Shown in pieces: positions 1 to 15,900 of a stretch of DNA of 64,000 nt. Position 1 is the stretch's first letter; the number at the start of each line of letters is the position of its first letter. The DNA comes from Albugo candida (taxonomy: Eukaryota; Oomycota; Peronosporomycetes; Albuginales). The DNA is taken from positions 744,001 through 808,000 of the forward strand of contig JBDOQK010000002.1 of the NCBI GenBank assembly GCA_040437565.1, read 5' to 3'. Position numbers and translations under genes: made by a program. The notes under the pieces are model-generated. The model made no database searches. It saw only the letters and a list, made by a program, of their open reading frames with translations, and was not told the origin of the DNA.

Positions 1-2
1 AC

Positions 3-803
3 GGGACTTCCATACCATCTTTATCCATTTACACCAGCGTCCAATCGGGAAGTTCACAATTCACAGATGAATTGGATTTACGGCAGAAGAAAATCGACGA
101 AAGAAATGAAAAATGTGAATTCCATAATTGTTTGAATCGTGCTCGCGTCTCTCAAATATATGGAAAATTTTGTAATCGCCATGTGATTGTCGCTCCGTGT
201 GGATTTCCAGGTTGTCGAGATAAAGCGATGAACAAGTCGTCCATGTGCGTTAAGCATCTTTCTTTGGGCAAAGATGCTCTTCATCGTGTATTGGCAAATC
301 GAGCACAAAACGTTCCAGTTTGTAAGACGCTAGGATGCTTCAAGAATGATCAAGGAAGAGGCCATTGTCGTGGTCATGAAAAGCTCTTGATGGCGACTGG
401 AAGATTGCCCAAACACATCAACAAACGCCGCCTTAACAGCGCGTACACAATGTGCAGTTACCCGCATTGCTCCAAACATTCGCAACGAAACCATTTATGC
501 CGTACGCATGGAAATCTAATCATCAAACAAGCAAGAGAAGTGGCAGCACAATCGAATAATGAATCATTTGATGAAATTCTTACCCGTTTACAAAAAGATG
601 TGAAGCGATGTACCCATCCGAATTGTACTAAAAACTCCCAACGAGATCGATTGTGCACGATGCATTACCATGAAAAAACCAATTCGCAGTTGAGTGGAGA
701 GAAGAAAGAGAGTCTTGCAGATGATCACGTTGACATAAAGAAAAACGTGGAGAGCCACATACAAACACAGGTCGAAAGTTTGGATCACGTCGAAGGAATG
801 TAA
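3..803 (+). CDS. WRKY19-like zinc-module protein, 5'-partial
   Basis: The reading frame is open from the window edge to a TAA at 801-803, so the gene starts outside the window. The visible part contains five tandem Cys/His units of the form C-x4-C ... C-x2-H, for example CEFHNC..CNRH, CGFPGC..CVKH, CKTLGC..CRGH, CSYPHC..CRTH and CTHPNC..CTMH. Oomycete genomes carry many such proteins, usually annotated as WRKY19-like; despite the name I see no WRKYGQK DNA-binding core here. The tail after the fifth unit is charged and low in structure. A role in nucleic-acid or protein binding is inferred from the metal-binding pattern only. The ATG at 67-69 is in another frame, which supports reading the gene as truncated by the window edge. 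Confidence 0.75.
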   Translation, partial: GTSIPSLSIYTSVQSGSSQFTDELDLRQKKIDERNEKCEFHNCLNRARVSQIYGKFCNRHVIVAPCGFPGCRDKAMNKSSMCVKHLSLGKDALHRVLANRAQNVPVCKTLGCFKNDQGRGHCRGHEKLLMATGRLPKHINKRRLNSAYTMCSYPHCSKHSQRNHLCRTHGNLIIKQAREVAAQSNNESFDEILTRLQKDVKRCTHPNCTKNSQRDRLCTMHYHEKTNSQLSGEKKESLADDHVDIKKNVESHIQTQVESLDHVEGM

Positions 804-1042
804 TATGGATCATCGACATTCGAGTCTCTGCGGCCTAGGATTGTCCATCATCATTCTTACGGAAATCACGAACGCTGATGATAGGTTCCATGTATTGTAA
901 TATAGCTGGGTAGAATGTTGTATTACTGTCAATGCTTTGTAGAGATTCTAACGATTCGAGTGGATTTGGTTGGTCTCTTGTACGAACGTGTAATGTAGAT
1001 GAGCAAATGGGCCAGAACAATCTGCATTAAGGATCCTAATCA

Positions 1043-2776
1043 TCACAGTATGCATTTCGGACCGAAGAAAAAGTATAAAATCTTCCGGTGTGTTGGCTTT
1101 AACTGTGCTGCTGAGCTCGCCATGATAAGTGCCAATGAGATTGAAAACATCAACACTTCACTGTGGCGAATATAACGAACGATTCTGCGTTGTTCAAGGA
1201 TCTTCCAGTAAATCGCAATTGCTTTCGATATGGAATAGAGCGTCAGGATGGATCGATGCTTTTGATATTCCAGAAAAATGCTAAATCCCGCAATAATCTA
1301 CTCCACATCACATTGCCACAAGTACAAAAATGAGCACATTGGAAGCACGTACACCGCCGATGAAACCCTCCATTTCGAAATCTCGTTGCAAACTGTTTCG
1401 AATTGCACAAATTGACAGTTTTGTGAGAATCTAAAACTGCATTCAGATATATCGGTATACACAACGCGAATACGCTAATTCGGACCGTATTTGTTGATAA
1501 GAATGTTGATGACCAAAATGTTGCTCGTAGTAAACGGAATAGTGTCGATATCGGACTCTGATGTAAATGTCGCATTCCAAAGACCAAAATTGACAACGCG
1601 TGCACTGCAGCATACATTTGCGATGCTCGCCCAATTCCAACGATAAAATCCTTGCAAGCGTGAGCGACGCATGATTCTCTATAATAGGACAGTCAAATTT
1701 ATTGTAGCGGTTTAACGACTTTGGTGTCTGACTTGTGGAAATGCGGTTGGCATGGACGAAATACAGCGTCACTCCCTGCAGGTGCTACTTGCCGGTTACG
1801 AACGGTACAATTGAGTCCATAATTCGTTAGAGATGTGCACTTGAGTATTCGGTGGTGGTAAGCCTAAGGACCAAAATATTTGTCTCGTACCAAACCTAAG
1901 TATTGTAATGCTCATACCGAAGAAAGGAATGATTGTCGCAATAGTACAATGAATGCATTACTGACGATGAATAGGACTTCCGTCAGATACGGTAGCTGGC
2001 AGAGTAGCCCTCTCGCAAATAAATCTCGTCCAGTCACATCAAACATTTTCACGAAACCGTATAGAGCGATCACACTTCTCCTCGCTGCTGTATCCAAAAG
2101 CAAAGTCCACCCCGCTAGAAATCCTAAACACAGGTACATCTTCAACTTCAATATGCGTTATTTTCTACGTACCAGCAATTGCCAAATCTATGCGAGTACG
2201 CTCGCCTCGGCGACGTCGCAAAACCATTTCTGTACCGCGAAAAACCGCAACAAGCGAGCCCATGAACGCCCCAAAACGGAGGGTATCTTTGTTTATTAAG
2301 CGATGAAACCCATCCATCCGAACATGTTGCCCATGTCTTCGACGCTGAACAGCAAGAAGCAACGAAGAAAGCGCTTTAACGCCACAAGAGGTTGCAGCTG
2401 CTCGTAGCGAAAATTTTAAAAGAAGTAAAATTTCGTATTGGACCGGAAGAGACGGTTCATCTGGAGTGATTACGCGTGTGTCGTGTATTGTAGAGAAAAG
2501 TAGCGGAATGCGACTGCTACATGCAATTTTTTTAGAGTCTTTGACAAATCGATCATTTTTCTTTTCGCAAAGAGACTTCAAAGCTCCAGAAATTCGAGAT
2601 TCTGAAAATATTGCAGAGTAGATGCGATCCATGAGGGTAGAGAAAGGATAATGTTGCAAGACTATTGTCTTGGATGTGGTTGAAGCGACGATACTTCTCA
2701 ATAAAGGGATACCGGTATTTATGGTACCTGCGTGAATGGCGGATATTATGATGTCTGGTATTTGACAATCAATCAA
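1043..2776 (-). CDS. TMEM135-like multi-pass membrane protein
   Basis: The gene is read on the minus strand in several exons. The first long exon (about 2776-2171) has the TMEM135 signature NKDTLRFGAFMGSLVAVFRG, and an intron with donor GTACGT then joins its IAG end to a downstream FLAGW (near 2117), matching the family's AGFLAG core. A later exon (about 1692-1450) has the Cys-rich family start ESCVAHACKDF followed by a hydrophobic segment. The last exon (about 1260-1043) reads HRSILTLYSISKAIAIYWK and HSEVLMFSISLAL, matching the family C-terminus, with TGA at 1043-1045. TMEM135 proteins sit in peroxisomal and mitochondrial membranes and affect organelle dynamics and lipid handling; that role is known from animals and inferred here. 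The middle exon boundaries and the start at 2776 are uncertain. Confidence 0.62.
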
Positions 2777-5317
2777 ATGATGGACAAAGTTGACAAAACT
2801 TTAATTACTTTATGATGTCTTCCTTTTTGATGACGACGGCCCTGGCTTGCTGAGCGCCATTTTTGAACGCATCAGTACCGATATAAAACGGTAATACCGA
2901 ATGGTCTACTGGTTCCGATGAAAATAGCCAAACAGAATTACGTCGGCGCCGTCACTTGTCTCCAATTTGATACGACAGGCACGTGGCTTTACGTGGTTAC
3001 TGGTGCTACGTTATATGTGTACGACAGCTCAAAAGGCACAATACGGGCTACCCTTACACTCCTCCAAGATGGAATTATACATGGCATGGACACACCATCA
3101 TTCCAGCCCACTTGCGACGCTAGTGCGGTCCCTTTCGGCGTTTTCTATGGTCAGAAACAGCTCAGCTTCGTAGCTCAAGAACAAAAAAGTTGTTCTGAAT
3201 GGAAGATCCGTAAAACTTTTGAAACACGAAGAAAAGATTGGATTCTATGCGTTCAGATCCTCACGCAGACAGAAATTGAGAAAGCGGCTTTCTTTCCGCT
3301 TATTGCCATCGGCTATGTACACAATTTTATTGAAATTTACAGCCTTCATAAAAAAATGACTTTAATGACGTTCCAGTGCTCCGCAATCGGTATTTTGTAT
3401 TCCATGAGCATTTATGGTCGTTCCATCGAGGCGCTTCACGTTGCAACCGGTACGGTAACACGCTCAATCATTCTTTGGAACTTACCGGATACACATGATC
3501 GTAACCCTTTATCAACAGCATCTATTGGTCCGATGCAGCGTTTAGAGTCCCACAATGGAGCGGTATTTCGTATTATCTGGTCTGAAGATGGTCAGCGATT
3601 CATTTCTGTGTCGGAAGACCGTACCATGCGATTATGGACTCTGAATACACAAAGTCAAGTCTTTGAAGGCCAAGTCCGGGCATGGGGACATCATGGTCGA
3701 CTGTGGGATGCTTGCTTCACTAAATGCGGTATTGTTACAGCCAGTGAAGATGGTACTTGTAAACTTTGGGAACTTCAAAAAGGGAACTGTATTGCGACAT
3801 TGCAAGGACACGTTGGAAAGAGTGTTTGGCGTGTGGCATGCCATCCAAACAAGCGATTAATTGCCACAGGAGGCGGAGATGGATCTGTAAAACTTTGGGA
3901 TACGTACCAACATCTCCATCCATCACATACACTGGCAATAGCCCAACAGCACGCTATACGTCTTATTGAAAATTCAGACCACGTGGAAAAGTCTAAGCGC
4001 TTTGTTGCCGTTCGAGATGTGTTGATCGGAAAAGATAATGCTTTTTGCGTTGCTGATAATGGGGAAATTCACGCACTCGATATTGAGAAAGCCACGAGTC
4101 AACTATTGTGGTCCCCACTCCAAGGCAATGTGCATATGAACGAAACTGCATCGGTGTCTTGCACTTGTATGGATTTTCAGAAGCAATATTTGGCATTTGG
4201 TGATTCTAGCGGATGGGTCTACATTTTCGGACTATCTGAAAACACCCTCGTAGCCAGCTGGAAAGCGGTCGAATCCCGGATATTCAAACTTTGGTGGCAT
4301 TCAAGCGCTCTCGAGACAGATCATAGTATGATCTTTACAAGCAGTATTGATCGCAAGCTTTTACGATGGAAGATTTCAAGAGAGAACGAGAAATTTTTGG
4401 CTTGGGAAAAGTTGGAGTCGTATGGGAATACTTCAAGTAAATCAGCTATTTCATCACTACAAGTGATCGAGCGATTTGGCACCGCTTTTCTAATCTGCGG
4501 TGATGGAGATGGAACGATTTGTACATTTGCCTATCCACAAAACATTCGACATCAAGAGCTCATACAACCCACTTCGATACTCAGAAACGTGCATGGTCGC
4601 GAGTATGTGTCGTGCATCACATCGATTGATGGCGACCAACTCCTTACAGGCGGCCATGATGGATATTACAACATATTTAACATATCTTTTCCGAAAAACA
4701 GTCTTGTGCTATCCTTTCTGACTCGACATTCTATCAAAGGAATGGGTACGATTTCTCAATTCTATTGGAATGATCGGAGACAAGAACTTTTGGTATTTGG
4801 TTTCCAAGCCAGTTACGCCATTTTGTACAATGTGACCCGGCAGTATCGATTGTTCCATCTTGATTGCGGGGGATGGCGACGACCGCATGTAATGTACATA
4901 CCCTTGACATCAAGTGCATTTGTGGACTATACGCTCTTATTTTGTTCTCGTGAGCAGAAAAAACGCCGTCAAGGGCATTTGGAGTTGCAGAGTGTGACAT
5001 CGAGAGATGCTATTAGACTTCGTGCATGCTCTTTTCATTATCAGTGGCATGGTCGAATGATTACAAGCGCGTTATTCCTCGACAATAGCATGGAGTTGGT
5101 CACCGGATCAGAGGACAATCAGCTTCAACTGCACGTCCGTACATCCAATGAGGATTTATGGAAACGTGTGGCTACCGGAGCTGCACATACAAGCGCCATT
5201 CGTGCCATAACGAAATTCTTAGTGCCGCATCATACAATTGTGCTAACGGCCGGAGGGAAACAAACTGTCAATGCATGGATGATATCTCGGAATCCATACA
5301 TTCTCCGTCATATTTCC

Positions 5318-8004
<2,687 letters not shown>

Positions 8005-9340
8005 TCCCGTAATCTGTTTTTTTTTTTCAAAACGCTTTGCTACACAGAGTATCAATTCGCAAGTGTGTGATGCATAGATCGTAAAGATTATCATTCACAA
8101 GTCCTCGAACCTGATACGAAGTTGATGTGTTTTTCGGTTGTGCGTCTCACTCGCCTTCTATGTGTCGGTTATGTGGTTTTCTTCTTTTCTGTAATTTTTC
8201 TTACCTCAATTGAAATTATTCAGTATATTACAAATACAGCTTATTCTGCTCTCAGATATAATATGCGACATCTATAATTCTTTCGCTCAGAAGGAAAACC
8301 GTTTCATCTGTTTATCAGCAGCTGCAATCTTATCGATTCGTGCTGGCGCTTGCAAGCCGCAACTGCATGCAAATCGTGCTTACTGTGCGTACTATAAACG
8401 GCTCGCAGCAAGCGATCTCGAACTTACTCATTATCGACTATACACTCCTGCAATATAAACACCTCATTTTTGCAACCGAAGTATGACATGTTAAGCGTAT
8501 AAATGGTACAGAGTCGGTGCCAGGTAGACTATATGACTTTCATTCTCCAGCTATCCTAAACATGCTTTTTTTCTCCGCCAACATGCATCCTGCTGACCTT
8601 CCAGTGATTATGATGAATGTCCGTAGATTCAAGACTGATAATTACATAGTTTACACGACAGACTTTCCAGTCAATCATGATTATACCGTGAGTCGATAAT
8701 GAACGTATGCAACAAAGTTAAAGTATGACGAGCGCTCCTGCTGTGGTAGTGTAGGATAATTTCGGCATAGAATACGCTTCTCAAAGTCAAAACCTATGAT
8801 TATTGAGCTGGTAGCCCCGATCTATCCACTCTAATGCTCGAAACGATCTTTGACTATTCCTCACTTGACATGAATATTCTACCGAGGCATTTCCGAGCAA
8901 AATTATTTGTATTGTATTTTATTTCGTAAAATACAGTATGCAGCCTGGTTTCTGATTACCGTTACCTTATACTTCATTGAATTATCAGGTCCGATTTTCT
9001 ATATCATACAACTCCGATAGATAGAAGAATGTGGATAACAAACAGCTGAGTCGTTTTATACTAGGGCTGACACATGTCCACAGTGTACCCTCTACCTGCA
9101 CTTGCCAGCACTTTCGTGAGGTATTTTTCATAACATCTGTGTCAGGAAATTTGTATTGCAAATTTGTATAAAGTACATTTGCACCTGTATTTGATGCTAC
9201 GTAGTGAGCTCCGCCCTCACTTGCGCTAACACACACAGCCATAGTTGAGTACAGAGCAAACAAGAGCTGCTTCAGGTAAGCTTCCTGATTTAACGTAATG
9301 AAGTCGCCGTTGTTCATATGTCGTGTGGTCTACAGCTCCC
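8005..9340. other. Intergenic, divergent promoter region of ATG8 and the RasGAP gene
   Basis: I see no supported gene in this 1.3-kb stretch. The open frames in it are short, lack family resemblance and carry no splice-compatible continuation. It is AT-rich with homopolymer runs and must hold the upstream regions of both flanking genes. Confidence 0.6.
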
Positions 9341-12300
9341 ATGTCACCACCACCGAACTCAACGCAGTCCGAATATGTCAAGTGTCCGGAACTTTTGTGG
9401 AGTGCAGCCGATTTAGAAAAAAAAGTTGTCATCCGCAAATTATATCGAAAGGTTTGCGTTTTCATATCGCTAATCCCCAGCATCCAATCCTTATATCCTT
9501 GTTAGGTTGAACGATTCCAGTCAGATTGGCGGCGTTGTTATGTCGCGGTATTCGCGAGCAGTCTATATTATTATGATTCTTTAACAGATGCCAAGCCACA
9601 TGGTGTCATTCCTCTATATGGGTGCAAGGTCGACCCAGTTGAGCGTGTACAGCGTTCATACAACTCATTTCCGCCCATGGAATGTGAAAGCCCTTGCAAT
9701 AGTGACCAGGGTGGGCCGTGCTGGAAGTTTATTTCAAGCGCTGGTCGTGTACTGGTATTCCGAACGGAATCTCACGAAGAACGCGACTTTTGGGTTGAAT
9801 ATATCACAAAAGCAACCAATGTCATTTGTTCGACGCTATGTACGGAACTCTGTTCCTTCACATCCGAACCTTCAAAACTTCAAGACGCACATAACGTGGA
9901 CATGATTCCGGAGTTATCTCAGATGGTCCGCGACGCCATTGCATTGGTCAAAACTCAAAAACAGGAAATACAAGATCTCAAAGTGAAGATGCAATCATTA
10001 ACAAATGAAAACGATCAATACAAAATTCAAGTACAGACTTTACAATCGAAGATTACAAGCGCGAAACGAAGCAAGGTCACTCAGAATGTGACGAATCCCA
10101 ACGATTTACTCACTGGGCGATATTATGATAAATCAATCGGTCCTAAGCTACATGCAACGGCCTCACTTCCCTCAATGTCATTCGCAATCAATTCGTCGAA
10201 AAGTTCACTGCAATCGTCAAAGTCAGAAACCTACGACCAGCCGTCTTCCCCTTCTCGTACTTTCATTCCACGCACTCGACCTTTGAGTGCTAGAGCGAGC
10301 TTTGATTTGATGGACAATGATTATATACAACAACAAGCACTTCAAATTGCGGAAATTGCACGTAAACTACAGATCTCAATGGTGAAGAAAGAGCCAATCG
10401 CAGATGCAAAGATATTCCAAACTGTAATAAACGATGGATTTCCGATGTTCATGTTATTTTTAACTTTTGACCGGTTCGGTGTGTAGAAGAATGTTGCACA
10501 AGTGGACGCACCTCTCTCCAAAGCTGCTTTGTCTCNNNNNNNNNNNNNNNNNNNNNNNNNNNNNNNNNNNNNNNNNNNNNNNNNNNNNNNNNNNNNNNNN
10601 NNNNNNNNNNNNNNNNNNNNNNNNNNNNNNNNNNNAGTGCTAGAGCGAGCTTTGATTTGATGGACAATGATTATATACAACAACAAGCACTTCAAATTGC
10701 GGAAATTGCACGTAAACTACAGATCTCAATGGTGAAGAAAGAGCCAATCGCAGATGCAAAGATATTCCAAACTGTAATAAACGATGGATTTCCGATGTTC
10801 ATGTTATTTTTAACTTTTGACCGGTTCGGTGTGTAGAAGAATGTTGCACAAGTGGACGCACCTCTCTCCAAAGCTGCTTTGTCTCAAGTCAACGAGAAAG
10901 AATTCATGCCTTTCCCACCTCAAAATTTTGAAAGTGCTATACGTCGACTCAAGTCTCACAATTCCGCAACTCCCGAACCCACTTCGTGTCACTCAGATAC
11001 TGCATGTCTTCATGAGGACGAAGAGAATCAAATTGCTACTAAGTACGTATTTTATGCTGACCGGCAGCACGAGACTACGATATTGTGATTGGTAGACGGG
11101 GTGAACGAGCGCAATCTATGTGGGAACAGTATACACATCAAGATCAAGAATGGCCGGTAAGAACTAGTATGCCACACGAATGTTTATAGTACACTCAGTC
11201 TTCGCTTAGGATACCAATGTCGTCATAAAGAAAAAACTTGGAATGAGTGAATTCTCGGAATTCCTCCTGGAAGACGGATTATCGTTTCTGGGATGTATTA
11301 TGGACGCTTCAACTCGCGACGAAAAGGTACGTCACTCACTCTCCCTCTTTTCATTAAATTACAATCACTCAATTTTGTGACAGGTGTCCATACTCTATCC
11401 AGTATTACGCTTATTTGCGAGTGAAAAAAGCCTCCATGAGCTTATATTTTGGGCTATCGAAACCGAAGTGGCTTCAGTCAATAATGTGGCCACGTTATTC
11501 CGATCGGACGATTACGCAAGTCGCTTGGTGTTGACGTATAGTAAAGCAGTTGGGTTCAAGTTTGTTCAAAACGTGCTGAGGGAACCGATCCGTAAAGTTT
11601 GTTTGGTCAAAGCCGTCGACGTGGAGCTTCACCCAAGCAAAATCGAGGTTCATTTCTATCAGTCTGCCCTTATTTTTAATCTTACAATTTTGCATCAAGG
11701 ATGTAGAGCGGATACGAGAGAATGCCGCACGTGTGATGGATCTTTGTCAAGAGATACTGAATTCTATAATGGCCAATTTGGATCAGGTCAGATTATGACT
11801 GATATCGAGTGCACGTCTAACGCATCGTTCTTACAGCTTCCAGCCACATTTTATCATATTTGCAATCAATTGAACACTCACGTATTTCATCGATTCGATT
11901 ACCCAATAGAACACAGCAATCGTGAAGAAGGTCGAGAGAATCTCACTCGGGTATGTGGTGAACGCGGAAGGAGAAAGAACACTTATACTTACACGTTTTG
12001 TGTAGAATGTAGTGGGAGGATTCTTATTCCTCCGACTTATTTGTCCGGCAATCACAACACCTCACTTGTACGAACTCACACAAGAAGCCCCGGCAGGAGA
12101 CACGAGGAAAGTACTCGTTCTTGTTACCAAATTATTATTCAAAGCAGCAACTTGTGTCAAATTTAACGACCNNNNNNNNNNNNNNNNNNNNNNNNNNNNN
12201 NNNNNNNNNNNNNNNNNNNNNNNNNNNNNNNNNNNNNNNNNNNNNNNNNNNNNNNNNNNNNNNNNNNNNNNTCCTCCGACTTATTTGTCCGGCAATCACA

Positions 12301-12916
12301 ACACCTCACTTGTACGAACTCACACAAGAAGCCCCGGCAGGAGACACGAGGAAAGTACTCGTTCTTGTTACCAAATTATTATTCAAAGCAGCAACTTGTG
12401 TCAAATTTAACGACCGGGAACCCCACCTCGAGTACGTGATTCCGGTATGTTGACGTAGCGAGGCTCTTATATTATATCGTAGGATTTTGAACGAGTTTAT
12501 CGAACGAAACGCTTCACAGATACAAAAAGTGTACTCGCTCATGACATCATTCCAGCCAAAAGAGCCCGACATTTGCTTCCAAGTAGACAGTGAATCCATC
12601 TTTTCCAATCTCACACTGGAGCAACTCACAAAGGACGAGGATTTGGTACGTTTCACTGTCTAAAGTCTACATCACTCGCATTTGACAATAGTGTGAGTAG
12701 ATCCGAGAAATCGCTCAAGAACATGTGGACGAAATCGAGCTCGCGTTACAGAAAGAAGGATTTGACGATGTCATGCTGGATCAATTACGTCAAGCTATCC
12801 ATTGTGTGGAGAAAACTGGCGAGTTTCTGATCGATCCCACAGCACTTGAAGCATCAACTAAACGATCGTACAAGCTTCGATTTGGGCATTTTGGCCGGCG
12901 AATGCGTGTCCAATAG
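9341..12916 (+). CDS. PH-domain RasGAP protein
   Basis: Eleven exons are traced, the first starting at ATG 9341 and the last being 12701-12916. Introns include 9452-9505, 10774-10836, 11043-11095, 11157-11209, 11327-11383, 11648-11699, 11787-11836, 11951-12005, 12432-12482 and 12646-12700. The N-terminus is a PH domain: a basic start, DWRRCYVAVFASSLYYYD, and a C-terminal helix with the invariant Trp in ERDFWVEYI. A coiled-coil and Ser-rich linker follow. The RasGAP domain has VATLFRSDDYAS, whose Arg is the probable arginine finger, then GGFLFLRLICPAI (the FLR motif), then HLEILNEFIERN. It should accelerate GTP hydrolysis on a Ras-type GTPase at a phosphoinositide membrane. The C-terminal extension is helical. 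Two N-gaps (10536-10635, 12172-12271) with duplicated flanks interrupt it and break the apparent frames. Convergent with the glucan synthase, 81 bp apart. Confidence 0.82.
10286..10885 (+). repeat. Assembly duplication around a 100-N gap (250-bp repeat)
   Basis: Positions 10286-10535 and 10636-10885 are identical, with Ns at 10536-10635. The repeat lies inside the RasGAP gene and carries the 10774-10836 intron in both copies. Collapsing it restores one reading frame. Confidence 0.92.
12028..12415 (+). repeat. Assembly duplication around a 100-N gap (144-bp repeat)
   Basis: Positions 12028-12171 and 12272-12415 are identical, with Ns at 12172-12271. The repeat lies within the RasGAP exon that encodes the FLR motif. 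The true gene has this exon once. Confidence 0.92.
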
Positions 12917-12997
12917 CTTCATTTTCACCGTTTGGATGTGGCTAGTATAATAGAGCAACACATATTATATTCTGTACTCGACACAAGCCCTCTTCTT

Positions 12998-15900
12998 TCA
13001 TGACGAGTCTACCGCTGGACGCATCTGATCGTTGAGAGTCGATAAAGACCTTCGAATATGCGGCTCCGAATTCACCTCATTTCGTTTTGGAGGCTCGGAA
13101 TCATGCTGTACGATCGCTTGTAAGCGTCTTGAGGCATCGTGGATAGCTGCAAGATCCGATTCCGACATGTTTCGCATGGCGCTTAGTGCGTTATCACTCA
13201 TCGTATGCACGAGATCTCCATGCGCTTGGGCGAGACTGGAGTCACTATCGGTCCCATTACCCGCAAGCGCTGAAATGACACGTTGCTGCTCCATGATGAT
13301 CGATCGCATCTGATGCAGTGATAACTCATCTTCTCGGTCTTCGTGTCGAGAACTCGCACGCAAAATATCTTCGATCACAACTCCACGACTCAGCGCGTTA
13401 TTGTAAAGCAGCCACGTTTGGATTTTCCCTGGAACGTACAAGCCCGCAAATATCAAGATCATCGATAGAGACAAAAGGCCTAAAATCGCGTCATGCACAA
13501 AATACAGATTCTGAACGAGTCGAGCATTACTTCCAAGTATCAAAAGCGCCCAACACCCGATGGCTGCGCCCAGATAATATGTGCTCAACACACATGCCAG
13601 CATCCCCGGGACCAGAAAGAAGGCGATTATCAATGTCAATACGGTCAGAAGAACCAACAGCGACTTCATAAATCGAAGCAGACCGCTTTCGCCGTATTTT
13701 TTCGCATTCAGAAACCAAGACGAAATGACGACATAGACGGATGCGACCTACAGTCAAATTACGATATGATGCGAGTCGAGTGTGGACAGAAACACGAATA
13801 GGAACGTACCGAGAAGCACACAAGGAAGGGCAGCCATGTTTTCATCTTCAAAAGAGAGTGATAAGGATCCCCACTCGGAGCGATCGAGAGAGCAACGACT
13901 GTGAACAAGAGGCCTTTGAGCGTCACACACACTTTAGCAAATGGTCGAAGTGTTGAAAAGTATGCGTTTTCTTCCTTGAACCACGCTTCCCACGATTGAT
14001 TCGCATTCCCTCCATCACCACGCATCCATTTAAACCAAACGCGAAAATCTTCGACGGCATCGGACCATTCGAATGCCAGCGGATTGAACCAAAATGGAGA
14101 AAATGTCTACAAAATGAAAATGAGTGGAACTACCACACTCGATACAATGGAAATACGACGTACCCAACTCAATACCACCAGCCATAACGACCACGTCATC
14201 GCGATATATTGCGTCGATTCCGTGTGCAGATAATACAAAATCAATCCAAACATGATCTCGACACCTGCGTATAAGTGGCTGCTTGCGTAAAAGCGATACA
14301 ACTCATCGAAATGCGAGTGCTTGGTGACAAATCCACGACCTGTAGCACGATATTTCGCTCCACCGGCTAAAATCGTTTGTCCAAAATAAAACCATTTCGT
14401 GCCAATGTGAAAGACAAAATACAAAGGACCGCCAGTGATAAACATCATAAAGATCTCTTGTGCGGCAGCTTTGAATCCTCTTTCCACAGAGATTGTAGCC
14501 ACCAAAGGCGCAGTTGTGAAGAACGCTACTGCACCCAATGACACCTGAAGATTGGAAAGGATCACCGTACTTCGTCCACCAGTTCCTTCCAACGAAAGTA
14601 ATGCTCGTATCAGTGTGCAGTACAGCATAATAAACACCGTCCAAATGACCAGAGACACTGATATGTAAAAGCCGACATTGTTGTAATAGAACGTAAGCAG
14701 CTTGAAAAAGTCGAGACGTTGACTGATACGATACACATCTCTCGATAAAGACTGCTCTGCTGCGCCTTGCGCCAATTTCGCTTCAAATTTATAAATCTGC
14801 TGCATTCCNNNNNNNNNNNNNNNNNNNNNNNNNNNNNNNNNNNNNNNNNNNNNNNNNNNNNNNNNNNNNNNNNNNNNNNNNNNNNNNNNNNNNNNNNNNN
14901 NNNNNNNNGCAGATAATACAAAATCAATCCAAACATGATCTCGACACCTGCGTATAAGTGGCTGCTTGCGTAAAAGCGATACAACTCATCGAAATGCGAG
15001 TGCTTGGTGACAAATCCACGACCTGTAGCACGATATTTCGCTCCACCGGCTAAAATCGTTTGTCCAAAATAAAACCATTTCGTGCCAATGTGAAAGACAA
15101 AATACAAAGGACCGCCAGTGATAAACATCATAAAGATCTCTTGTGCGGCAGCTTTGAATCCTCTTTCCACAGAGATTGTAGCCACCAAAGGCGCAGTTGT
15201 GAAGAACGCTACTGCACCCAATGACACCTGAAGATTGGAAAGGATCACCGTACTTCGTCCACCAGTTCCTTCCAACGAAAGTAATGCTCGTATCAGTGTG
15301 CAGTACAGCATAATAAACACCGTCCAAATGACCAGAGACACTGATATGTAAAAGCCGACATTGTTGTAATAGAACGTAAGCAGCTTGAAAAAGTCGAGAC
15401 GTTGACTGATACGATACACATCTCTCGATAAAGACTGCTCTGCTGCGCCTTGCGCCAATTTCGCTTCAAATTTATAAATCTGCTGCATTCCAACATCTCG
15501 ACCTTTTCCGCACTTGATGTACTCTGGAAATTTGACGGAACCGCCACGAAGACAATTGTTATACCCAGCAAATATATCTTCACTTAGATTGACACCTTTG
15601 CTTGCTTTGCTGATTCCACCTCGCGACATGAAGAAAAGCTTATCGAACACATCGGGATGGCCGTAATGGAGACGCATTCGAAGTGGTTGAGCAAGTGTAC
15701 GTTGTCCCAATGTCACAAACGACGTCTCTTGTAGCGCCATATAATTCGCCAAAGAGCTCACACTTCCAGTGAAAATGTGTTCGGGGAGCCCGACGATTGT
15801 GTATGGACGTTCCGGTAAACCCGAATCGAATTCCTGCAACATATTTCGCATTTTAAGCGCTTCTTCGATGTATCCGTCCTGATTCATATCGATTGTCTGG

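Noticed and set aside
8210-8458. Short frames upstream of the RasGAP gene
   Set aside because: They have no conserved motifs and differ from neighbouring coding sequence; likely chance.
14610-14808. C-terminal tail of the 2318-codon frame beyond the N-gap
   Set aside because: The frame shifts through the duplicated sequence; collapsing the duplicate gives the correct GT48 continuation.
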